This document shows positions 1 through 4,525 of a DNA stretch of 9,549 bases, one piece after another. How positions within the stretch are numbered: the first letter of the stretch is position 1; each line of letters starts with the position of its first letter. The stretch spans positions 1 through 9,549 of the forward strand of contig CALMDL010000100.1 in NCBI GenBank assembly GCA_937864995.1, given 5' to 3'. Both the position numbers and the translations under genes were made by a program. The notes under the pieces were generated by a model, which had not been told where the DNA came from, ran no database searches, and saw only the letters and a program-made list of their open reading frames with translations. The DNA comes from an uncultured Candidatus Altimarinota bacterium. Lineage in GTDB: Bacteria; Patescibacteriota; Gracilibacteria; BD1-5; UBA6164.

Positions 1-2
1 TT

Positions 3-950
3 GGGGTTACTGCTACTTCTGCTGATACTACTATTGTATTAAATGAACAAGGAACTCTTGATTTTAAAATGGTTCAAAATGGTGATAATAAAGATGAAAT
101 TGATGATGTAGTTTTAGCTGGTACTAATGGTGTAGCTATTGCTGAAGTTGAATTTGAAGCTAATGAAGAAAATGTTAAAGTTAAAGAATTAGTTTTCACT
201 GCTAGTGGAGATGTTTCTAATACTTTAGCTGATGTTAGATTAGTTAATGGTTCAAATGTTGTTGTTGATGGTGCAGTAATTACTTACTCTGGTTCAATGA
301 CTTACATTACATTTAAAAATGATTTTACAATTGATACTGCTTCTAACAAAGTTAAAGCATTATTAGTTGCTGATTTAAACTCTATTACTACTGAAGGTGG
401 ACAAGTTTCTGCTACTGCAGGTGATTTATTTGTAAAATTAAATACTGTTGAAGCTAAATGAGTTGCATCTAATGAAGATATTTTCGCTAACGAAGATCCT
501 ACAAAAGTTGTTACTAGTACTGTTGAATCATTAGCTGTATCTGTTGTTCCTGCATTAGTTACTGTTTCTATCGTTGATGAAATGGGATCTAATGATTCTG
601 ATGCTATAATCAGATTTACAATTGATAAAGGTAATAATGATTTAGATAACAGTGATATTTTAGTTAAATCTATTGCATTAGAAACTGCTGTTGCTGGTTC
701 TGGTGTTACAGTTAGAAATGACGATAATACTACTTTAGTTGCTAATTCAAATGCTTCTACAATTGACTTAACTTCTGCTTCTGCTGATTTAAGAAAAATT
801 GTTAATGGTGATGAATTTGAATTAAAAGTTTCAGATGATAATGCTGAAGTTAGAGTTAAAGCTAAAGGTATCATTGTAACTATCGATGGTGCTGATTATA
901 CTATATCTAACGATAAAGTTATCGATTTAGGTGAATACGATGCTAACTAA
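3..950 (+). CDS. C-terminal part of a large surface/S-layer-like protein (5' end outside window)
   Basis: The reading frame is open from the window edge to TAA at 948-950 (315 residues visible) when the single in-frame TGA at 459-461 is read as glycine (EAK-G-VAS). The protein is rich in Thr, Val, Asp, Asn, Ala and Ser, contains no cysteine, and alternates short hydrophobic strands with Gly/Asn/Asp turns. This is typical of extracellular beta-sandwich proteins of S-layer or adhesin type. I see no C-terminal membrane segment and no LPXTG-type sorting motif; it ends in GEYDAN. Codon use differs from the neighbouring cassettes: glycine is almost always GGT or GGA and UGA occurs once, consistent with high expression. 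I do not recognise a specific family. The surface role is inferred from composition. A strong hairpin terminator follows 47 nt downstream. Confidence 0.75.
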
Positions 951-997
951 TTTTTAGTTACTCATATAACCAAAACAAAAATTATTTAATTAATTTT

Positions 998-1032
998 AAA
1001 AGAACTCATGCTTTGCATGGGTTCTTTTTTTT
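998..1032 (+). terminator. Intrinsic terminator T0, first copy of the array's recurring hairpin
   Basis: The stem GAACTCATG (1002-1010) pairs with CATGGGTTC (1016-1024) with one T-G wobble around the loop CTTTG. AAAA precedes it and a run of eight T follows (1025-1032). It ends the surface-protein gene. The hairpin and its downstream tail GTGTTTAAAGTGCTA are shared with T1 after cassette A, differing only in T-run length. Confidence 0.93.
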
Positions 1033-1045
1033 GTGTTTAAAGTGC

Positions 1046-1089
1046 TATATTTTCAAATAAATTATTATTGTATATATTTAGTATATAAT
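1046..1089 (+). repeat. 44-bp direct repeat in cassette A leader (other copy 3724-3767)
   Basis: These 44 bases are identical to 3724-3767 in the leader of cassette F. After one mismatch, identity continues through ATTTGCAAAT, which contains the promoter -35 box. The block itself resembles a decayed class-2 promoter (TTTTCAAATAAATTATTATT against TTTGCAAATAAATTCTTATT in D and E). Confidence 0.88.
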
Positions 1090-1092
1090 TAT

Positions 1093-1120
1093 TTGCAAAT
1101 CAGATATATTTTATTATAAT
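1093..1120 (+). promoter_or_regulatory. Promoter of cassette A
   Basis: TTGCAA (1093-1098), 16-nt spacer, TATAAT (1115-1120), 32 nt before the antitoxin ATG. The same -35 box, spacer length and -10 box recur before all six antitoxin genes. Confidence 0.82.
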
Positions 1121-1127
1121 TAATTAG

Positions 1128-1182
1128 AGTTTAGTTTTTTAATAATATAATTATGGAAATTATAAATTGAAAAAAATATTAT
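1128..1182 (+). repeat. 55-bp direct repeat: leader plus first codons of class-1 antitoxin (other copy 2018-2072)
   Basis: Perfectly identical to 2018-2072. It covers the 5' leader from just after the -10 box and the first ten codons of antitoxins A and C (MEIINGKKYY). Identity stops abruptly inside the coding sequence. Upstream of it, the promoter region is similar but not identical. Confidence 0.93.
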
Positions 1183-1296
1183 GATAGCGAAGAGTTTGAT
1201 ATTATGATAAAAGATAGCATATTAAAAAATGCTAAAGAATTAGCTATAGATATTAAAAATAAAAAATTAAAAACTAAAGTTAGAGAATATGTATAA
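1153..1296 (+). CDS. Cassette A antitoxin (class 1, 47 aa)
   Basis: A 47-residue, Lys/Glu/Ile-rich protein starting MEIINGKKYYDSEEF and ending REYV, with one UGA read as Gly6. The motif NGKKYYDSEEF resembles the C-terminal half of the class-2 antitoxins (IGKVYTEDEF in D). That type of segment is common in small antitoxins paired with ParE/RelE toxins, so this may be a minimal antitoxin made mainly of the toxin-binding part. No DNA-binding fold is evident. The stop codon overlaps the start of the toxin gene by 8 nt, implying translational coupling. There is no Shine-Dalgarno sequence before the ATG. The start is supported by the perfectly conserved leader and N-terminus in cassette C. Antitoxin function is inferred from position, size and relation to cassettes D and E. 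Confidence 0.75.
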
Positions 1297-1630
1297 TATA
1301 AAATATTCTCAAGAAGCATTTTTATCTATAGATAACTTTATTAATTCATATAAAAATTATTTTATTAAATTGTATTCTGATACTTGAATTGATGATGAAG
1401 AAATAATTATTAAAAATTATATAGATATATGAGATAGAATTTATAATAATATAAAGTTTAAAATAGAAGAATATTTGAAATTAGAAAATATATTATGAGT
1501 TCATTTAGATGAATATAAAAATAAATATCTTGTTTTAATATTAGATAATATTAGAATATTTCTTTATTATTCTGAAAATCTTAATTTAAGAGAGAGATAT
1601 ATTGAAAATATTATATTTTATAAAAGATAG
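1289..1630 (+). CDS. Cassette A toxin, possibly RelE/ParE-fold (class 1, 113 aa)
   Basis: The 113-residue protein starts MYNIKYSQEAF inside the antitoxin stop region (ATGTATAA) and ends FYKR. All three glycines are encoded by UGA. The order suggested by the sequence is a short beta strand (residues 2-6), two amphipathic helices (about 9-62, with a shared DTG motif at 31-33), and a C-terminal set of strands (about 67-112: ILGVHLDEY, YLVLILDNIRIFLYY, YIENIIFYK). This order fits a RelE/ParE fold but is weak evidence. It is clearly homologous to the toxins of cassettes C and F (MY-x-[IV] start and D-[TS]-G in the same place). No catalytic residues can be assigned. The role is inferred from the two-gene layout. 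Confidence 0.72.
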
Positions 1631-1664
1631 TAAAATTTATTTATATATAAATGATTATAATTTT

Positions 1665-1698
1665 AAAAGAACTCATGCTTTGCATGGGTTCTTTTTTT
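1665..1698 (+). terminator. Intrinsic terminator T1 after cassette A
   Basis: Same hairpin as T0 (GAACTCATG, loop CTTTG, CATGGGTTC) with seven T's at 1692-1698. The sequence from TTTT before the hairpin to GTGTTTAAAGTGCTA after it matches T0 except for one T. Confidence 0.93.
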
Positions 1699-1715
1699 GT
1701 GTTTAAAGTGCTAAT

Positions 1716-1743
1716 TTGCAATATTTATATGAATGATTATAAT
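1716..1743 (+). promoter_or_regulatory. Promoter of cassette B
   Basis: TTGCAA (1716-1721), 16-nt spacer, TATAAT (1738-1743). The region after the -10 box (GACTCTC, then AATTTTTAATTTGTATGA) matches the class-2 leaders of D and E, placing B in that class. Confidence 0.82.
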
Positions 1744-1775
1744 GTTTGGGACTCTCTATTTAATTTTTAATTTGT

Positions 1776-1958
1776 ATGATTATGGCTATTCTAAATGTAG
1801 AAGTTTCTGACAATATAGCAAAGAAATTTAATAAACTAAAAGTTATTAATTGAGAAAAACTATATGATGAAATGGATAAAGAAATATGGTCTTCTGTTAA
1901 AGTTGGAGAAAATGCAGAAGATGTTTTAGATAAGGGTTCTTTTTATGCTTGAAAATAA
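1776..1958 (+). CDS. Cassette B orphan antitoxin (class 2 leader, 60 aa)
   Basis: ATG at 1776 or 1782 (ATG-ATT-ATG-GCT, like ATG-AAT-ATG-GCT in D and E) starts a protein MAILNVEVSDNIAKKF ending GSFYAGK at TAA 1956-1958. The N-terminal ILNVEVSDNIAKKF could be a ribbon-helix-helix-like beta-strand plus helix, but it is too short to be sure. The middle VINGEKLYDEMDKEI resembles the class-1 antitoxin start INGKKYYDSEEF. Two UGA codons are read as Gly. Unlike its neighbours it does not end in YV and has no overlapping toxin. The leader of cassette C begins immediately after its stop and there is no terminator between them. It is probably what remains of a cassette whose toxin and terminator were deleted. 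It may also act as a stand-alone antitoxin. Confidence 0.68.
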
Positions 1959-1982
1959 AGTATATAAAAAGTATATAATGAC

Positions 1983-2010
1983 TTGCAAATTATATATATT
2001 TTATTATAAT
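1983..2010 (+). promoter_or_regulatory. Promoter of cassette C
   Basis: TTGCAA (1983-1988), 16-nt spacer, TATAAT (2005-2010), 24 nt after the stop codon of the orphan antitoxin B. Confidence 0.82.
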
Positions 2011-2017
2011 TATATAT

Positions 2018-2072
2018 AGTTTAGTTTTTTAATAATATAATTATGGAAATTATAAATTGAAAAAAATATTAT
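2018..2072 (+). repeat. 55-bp direct repeat, second copy (first at 1128-1182)
   Basis: Identical to 1128-1182. It covers the class-1 leader and the first ten codons of antitoxin C. Confidence 0.93.
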
Positions 2073-2192
2073 ACATCTAAAGAGTTCAGAGTTAAAATAT
2101 CTGAATCAATAAATAAACATTCTAAAGATTTAGAAAAAGAAATAAAAGAAGAATCACAATTTATATGAAAAAAAGAAATATTATATGTATAA
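2043..2192 (+). CDS. Cassette C antitoxin (class 1, 49 aa)
   Basis: A 49-residue protein that starts MEIINGKKYYTSKEF, identical to antitoxin A for its first ten residues. It then diverges completely into a charged, probably helical tail (KISESINKHSKDLEKEIKEE) ending EILYV. Both glycines are UGA. The stop overlaps the toxin ATG by 8 nt. The shared N-terminus and operator region with a divergent tail suggest that the tail confers pairing specificity for its own toxin; this is inference. There is no Shine-Dalgarno sequence, and the start is fixed by identity with cassette A. Confidence 0.75.
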
Positions 2193-2517
2193 AATTTTTT
2201 ATGATGATGAAGCTTTGCTAAATGTAGATAGCTTTGTTTTATATTTAAAAAAGTATTATAAAAATATTTATTTTGATACTTGACTAGTAAATGAACAACA
2301 AATATTGTCTTGATATATAAAAAATACAGAATTATTATTTGATGAGATAATATTTACTATCGACTCAACAATTGAAAAGTGATATTTATGAAATATTTAT
2401 CAAACAACAGAAAAATATGAAAAATCAAGATTGATTATCAGTATAAGAAGTTATACAATAAAAGTTATTATAAAAAGAATTAATAAAAATGTTTTTATAG
2501 AAGATATTTTGTTTTAA
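2185..2517 (+). CDS. Cassette C toxin, possibly RelE/ParE-fold (class 1, 110 aa)
   Basis: 110 residues starting MYKIFYDDEALLNVDSF and ending FIEDILF; all four glycines are UGA codons. It aligns with toxin A along its length: an N-terminal strand, then a helix with Tyr/Lys-rich LKKYYKNIYF, then the shared DTG (31-33), a second helix, and C-terminal strands (RLIISIRSYTIKVIIKRI). The homology to A and F is clear. The RelE/ParE assignment rests on size, strand-helix-helix-strands order and gene layout, not on recognised catalytic residues. A 34-bp piece of the 5' end of this gene (2197-2230) is repeated exactly at 4357-4390, showing that this toxin sequence once existed elsewhere in the array. 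Confidence 0.72.
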
Positions 2518-2531
2518 AACAATTAATTTTT

Positions 2532-2567
2532 AAAAGAACTCATGTTTTATACATGGGTTCTTTTTTT
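2532..2567 (+). terminator. Intrinsic terminator T2 after cassette C
   Basis: Stem GAACTCATGT (2536-2545) with ACATGGGTTC (2551-2560), loop TTTAT, T-run 2561-2567. The stem is one base pair longer than in T0 and T1, and this loop version is shared with T3 and T4. Confidence 0.92.
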
Positions 2568-2584
2568 GTGTTTTAAGTACGGCT

Positions 2585-2699
2585 TGTACATTTGCAAATA
2601 AATTCTTATTTATTATAATATGTTTGACTCTCCGTTTTAATTTTTAATTTGTATGAATATGGCTCTTATAGATACAGAAGCTTTTAAAAAAGCGGGATT
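2585..2699 (+). repeat. 115-bp direct repeat: class-2 promoter, leader and first 15 codons (other copy 3155-3269)
   Basis: Identical over 115 bp to 3155-3269. It spans TGTACA upstream of the -35 box, the whole promoter and leader, and the antitoxin coding sequence to MNMALIDTEAFKKAG. Divergence begins at the next codon. Confidence 0.95.
2592..2619 (+). promoter_or_regulatory. Promoter of cassette D
   Basis: TTGCAA (2592-2597), 16-nt spacer, TATAAT (2614-2619). It is preceded by AAGTACGGCTTGTACA (2575-2590), a motif that recurs in related form at 3145 and 4328. Confidence 0.83.
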
Positions 2700-2829
2700 A
2701 ACTGAACAAGAAATAGAATCTGTAAAAAGATGACTTGAAGATGTTAAGATTTGAAAAGTATATACTGAAGATGAATTTTATTCTAGTTTAGAAAATAGGT
2801 TATTTTCTAAACAAAAAACTTATGTATAG
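2653..2829 (+). CDS. Cassette D antitoxin (class 2, 58 aa)
   Basis: MNMALIDTEAFKKAG is followed by LTEQEIESVKRGLEDVKIGKVYTEDEF and a tail ending SKQKTYV; two of three glycines are UGA. The block RGLEDVKIGKVYTEDEF is close to the 'RGLEDIKAGRVxTHEE' segment common in small antitoxins that pair with ParE/RelE-type toxins, which makes this the best-supported antitoxin in the array. Start choice is ambiguous: ATG at 2653 or at 2659 (MALID...), with no Shine-Dalgarno sequence to decide. The stop (TAG here) overlaps the toxin start by 8 nt. The first 15 residues and all upstream DNA to 2585 are identical in cassette E. Confidence 0.85.
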
Positions 2830-3097
2830 TATAAAGTATACGAAAGAATCAGAAGATAATCTTGTAGAAATATTTGATTATATATGAAGTGATAATACTT
2901 TTTTTGCTGTTAAAGTATTACAAAGTATAAAATTAACTATTGATATATTAAAATTATTTCCATTATCTTGATATTCAATAAGTGAAAAAACTAAAATGAT
3001 AGTAGATACTAAATACAAATACCGTATAGTATATAATTTTAATTGAAAGGAAGTTTTAGTGCTATCTATATGAAAATATAAAAATGACTGGTTTTAA
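2822..3097 (+). CDS. Cassette D toxin, ParE/RelE family (91 aa)
   Basis: A 91-residue protein starting MYSIKYTKESEDNL and ending YKNDWF. It follows the usual ParE/RelE plan and length: an N-terminal strand, helix NLVEIFDYIGSD, helix FFAVKVLQSIKLTIDILKLFP, a Leu-Ser-Gly turn, then strands containing YKYRIVYNF and the final VLVLSIGKYKNDW, which matches the family's 'YRIVY...VL.I.H.R.W' ending. All four glycines are UGA codons. ParE members poison gyrase and RelE members cut mRNA on the ribosome; the sequence alone does not say which. The gene is co-transcribed with its antitoxin and ends 5 nt before terminator T3. Confidence 0.87.
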
Positions 3098-3102
3098 TTT
3101 TT

Positions 3103-3139
3103 AAAGAACTCATGTTTTATACATGGGTTCTTTTTTTTT
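3103..3139 (+). terminator. Intrinsic terminator T3 after cassette D
   Basis: Same hairpin as T2 (GAACTCATGT / ACATGGGTTC, loop TTTAT) with nine T's at 3131-3139. Confidence 0.92.
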
Positions 3140-3154
3140 GTCTTAAGTCCGGAC

Positions 3155-3269
3155 TGTACATTTGCAAATAAATTCTTATTTATTATAATATGTTTGACTC
3201 TCCGTTTTAATTTTTAATTTGTATGAATATGGCTCTTATAGATACAGAAGCTTTTAAAAAAGCGGGATT
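3155..3269 (+). repeat. 115-bp direct repeat, second copy (first at 2585-2699)
   Basis: Identical to 2585-2699, offset 570 bp. Directly upstream lies the perfect palindrome AGTCCGGACT (3146-3155). Confidence 0.95.
3162..3189 (+). promoter_or_regulatory. Promoter of cassette E
   Basis: TTGCAA (3162-3167), 16-nt spacer, TATAAT (3184-3189), identical to the cassette D promoter. Confidence 0.83.
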
Positions 3270-3402
3270 TAATTATGAAGAAATTCAAAATATTATAGAA
3301 TCGGAAAAGGAATATGAAGAAAATGGAATTACATATGACTTTAAAGAAGTAAAAAAACTTGCTAGAAATGAATTATTCTCTAAAGAAAAAAAATATGTAT
3401 AA
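3223..3402 (+). CDS. Cassette E antitoxin (class 2, 59 aa)
   Basis: Starts MNMALIDTEAFKKAG exactly as in cassette D, then diverges to FNYEEIQNIIESEKEYEENG and ITYDFKEVKKLARNELFSKEKKYV. The tail NELFSKEKKYV is related to NRLFSKQKTYV of D, and NGITYDFKEV corresponds to IGKVYTEDEF. Both glycines are GGA, unlike the toxin genes. ATG at 3229 is an alternative start. The stop overlaps the toxin ATG by 8 nt. The antitoxin role is inferred from homology to D and pairing with a ParE-like gene. Confidence 0.83.
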   Translation: MNMALIDTEAFKKAGFNYEEIQNIIESEKEYEENGITYDFKEVKKLARNELFSKEKKYV

Positions 3403-3670
3403 TGTTAAATTCTTTAAGAGAGCAAAAGAACAATATATAAATATTTGAAAATATATTGCAGAAGATAATTTATTTTATGCAAATGAGGTCTTAAACAAGA
3501 TAGATGATAGTATAGAAACTATATTACAATTTCCTAATATATGAACAAAAATAGATAATACATATAGAAAAATAGTTGAACCAAATTATAAATTTAAAAT
3601 AGTTTATAGAATATCTAAAGAAACTATTAATATAGTTTGAATATATAGGGAACAAAATTCTTGGAAGTAA
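3395..3670 (+). CDS. Cassette E toxin, ParE/RelE family (91 aa)
   Basis: 91 residues, starting MYNVKFFKRAKEQY and ending YREQNSWK. It has the ParE-like layout: strand, helix YINIGKYIAEDN, helix FYANEVLNKIDDSIETILQFP, turn NIGTKI, then strands with YRKIVEPNYKFKIVYRI and NIVGIYREQNSW. It is the same length as toxin D and clearly homologous, with substantial divergence. All three glycines are UGA. The molecular target cannot be inferred. The conserved Tyr/Arg positions near the C-terminus (KIVYRI; IYREQNSW) fit the family, although the usual His-Arg of the last strand is replaced. Confidence 0.86.
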
Positions 3671-3675
3671 TTTTT

Positions 3676-3712
3676 AAAGAACTCATGTTTTATACATGGG
3701 TTCTTTTTTTTT
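3676..3712 (+). terminator. Intrinsic terminator T4 after cassette E
   Basis: GAACTCATGT / ACATGGGTTC hairpin with loop TTTAT and a T-run at 3704-3712, starting 5 nt after the toxin stop. Confidence 0.92.
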
Positions 3713-3723
3713 GTTTAAAGTAT

Positions 3724-3767
3724 TATATTTTCAAATAAATTATTATTGTATATATTTAGTATATAAT
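3724..3767 (+). repeat. 44-bp direct repeat in cassette F leader (first copy 1046-1089)
   Basis: Identical to 1046-1089 in the leader of cassette A. Confidence 0.88.
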
Positions 3768-3770
3768 GAT

Positions 3771-3798
3771 TTGCAAATATTTTTAAAAATAATATAAT
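3771..3798 (+). promoter_or_regulatory. Promoter of cassette F
   Basis: TTGCAA (3771-3776), 16-nt spacer, TATAAT (3793-3798), 30 nt before the antitoxin ATG. Confidence 0.8.
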
Positions 3799-3828
3799 GA
3801 TAAAAAGCTTAATAATAATTATTAAAAT

Positions 3829-3981
3829 ATGAAAACAATTAATTGAGAAGCATATTATGATATTGAAGAAGTTTCAAAAATTTTAGATAAAGTAATTTTA
3901 GAACAAGCTGAAATACTAAAGAAAAATCTAACAGAAAAAAGAAATACAAATAATTCTGTAAATGAGAAAGAATATGTATAA
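3829..3981 (+). CDS. Cassette F antitoxin (class 1, 50 aa)
   Basis: MKTINGEAYYDIEEVSKILD matches the class-1 pattern (INGKKYYDSEEF in A). A charged helical middle follows (KVILEQAEILKKNLTEKR), then an Asn-rich linker and the conserved ending KEYV. Its only glycine is UGA. The leader after the -10 box differs from A and C more than those two differ from each other. The stop overlaps the start of the broken toxin by 8 nt. The antitoxin itself looks intact although its partner is disrupted. Confidence 0.73.
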
Positions 3982-4323
3982 AGTATCATTTACAACTAAA
4001 AGTATAAATTATCATTTACAACTAAAAGTATAAATTATCTATCAGGTTATTTTGATTTGTATAGAAGTTATTTTGAAAATTTATTTCAAGATAGTTGAAT
4101 TTGGTCTGAAAATCAAATAATAAGTTCATACATTGCTGAGTCAAAGAATAGAAAACACGAAGTTCTTAAATTAATTGAAGAAGCACTTCAAAAAGAAAAT
4201 ATATTGTGAAGAAAAGAAGAAAATTCTATAATTATAAAATGGAGGACAAAATATATTTTTATAAATTTTAAAGAAGATAAGATTTTGAAAGAAAGATATG
4301 TTATTGATATTTGAATTAGATAG
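3974..4323 (+). pseudogene. Cassette F toxin disrupted by a 26-bp tandem duplication
   Basis: The toxin starts MYKVSFTTKSIN, then repeats 26 bp (3985-4010 and 4011-4036), shifts frame and stops at TAA after 19 residues. Removing one copy restores a 107-residue protein (MYKVSFTTKSINYLSGYFDLY... ending YVIDIGIR, TAG 4321-4323). That protein aligns with toxins A and C, including the DSG motif and an ILG near the start of the C-terminal strands. The restored protein has no internal Met, so the downstream part cannot restart from an ATG. Because the two copies are perfect, the duplication is recent or is kept under reversible slippage. Three of four glycines are UGA. No canonical terminator hairpin follows. 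Confidence 0.88.
3985..4036 (+). repeat. Perfect 2 x 26-bp tandem repeat inside toxin F
   Basis: The unit from ATCATTTACA to AGTATAAATT occurs at 3985-4010 and again at 4011-4036 with no differences. Since 26 is not a multiple of three, the copy number decides the reading frame. Confidence 0.97.
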
Positions 4324-4347
4324 ATATAAGTTCGGACTTGTATTGTT

Positions 4348-4419
4348 GTATATATATTTTATGATGATGAAGCTTTGCTAAATGTAGATAACTTTTTTTT
4401 GTGTCTAAAACTTAATTAA
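4348..4419 (+). pseudogene. Remnant of a class-1 toxin gene
   Basis: Positions 4357-4390 are identical to 2197-2230 in toxin C. In frame, the sequence reads VYIFYDDEALLNVDNFFLCLKLN before TAA (4417-4419), matching toxin C from its second residue, but the start codon is missing. After 4391 the sequence becomes a T-run plus GTGTCTAAA, like the tail of the array terminators (T-run then GTGTTTAAAG). This looks like a deletion joining a toxin 5' end to a terminator tail. Upstream, AAGTTCGGACTTGTA (4328-4342) resembles the motif before promoters D and E, so a decayed leader may also be present. Confidence 0.78.
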
Positions 4420-4422
4420 AAT

Positions 4423-4453
4423 AGACCTTTGACTAATAATCAAGCTCTTTTTT
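4423..4453 (+). terminator. Possible weak terminator at the end of the array
   Basis: AGACCTTTGA and TCAAGCTCT can form an interrupted stem around CTAATAA, followed by six T's (4448-4453). The stem has an internal loop and a T-G pair, so this is weaker than the array hairpins. The rest of the 4420-4525 stretch holds no gene. A possible promoter for the next gene is TTTACT (4464-4469) with TAAAAT (4485-4490). Confidence 0.4.
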
Positions 4454-4525
4454 AGTTTATGCTTTACTTTTTATAGTCAACTATTAAAATATAGGAGTTA
4501 TTTATTTATTAACGTATTTATTATT

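Larger units (their letters stand above)
998..4419 (+). other. Head-to-tail array of six toxin-antitoxin cassettes (A-F) plus a remnant
   Basis: Six antitoxin genes (A 1153, B 1776, C 2043, D 2653, E 3223, F 3829) lie in the same direction. Each follows a TTGCAA-N16-TATAAT promoter. A, C, D, E and F have a toxin gene overlapping the antitoxin stop by 8 nt. The hairpin terminator recurs at 998, 1665, 2532, 3103 and 3676. Class 1 (A, C, F) and class 2 (B, D, E) differ in leader and antitoxin N-terminus. Within a class, the leader and first codons are nearly identical while the rest of the antitoxin and the toxin diverge. B lacks a toxin and terminator, F's toxin is frameshifted, and a toxin fragment ends the array. 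No integrase, transposase or recombinase is encoded in the window. The TA assignment comes from the ParE-like D and E toxins and the gene organisation. Confidence 0.82.

Noticed and set aside
459..461. TGA as a stop splitting the surface protein into two genes
   Set aside because: The frame continues without change of composition, and UGA is glycine in invariant motifs of Mfd, Era and TsaB.
302..874. 190-aa open frame on the minus strand
   Set aside because: It lies antisense to the surface-protein gene, whose frame has coherent codon use and protein composition; the minus frame is a by-product of that bias.
998..3712. Regular repeats as a CRISPR array
   Set aside because: The repeats are terminators and leaders about 570-870 bp apart with coding genes between them, not short repeats with short unique spacers.
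998..3712. Terminator hairpins as integron attC sites
   Set aside because: They have the long T-run and A-rich lead of ordinary terminators and I cannot identify the paired RYYYAAC/GTTRRRY boxes; no integrase gene is present. Kept only as an analogy.
4491..4496. TAGGAG as a Shine-Dalgarno sequence for the DsbA-like gene
   Set aside because: It lies about 30 nt before the ATG, too far to set that start.
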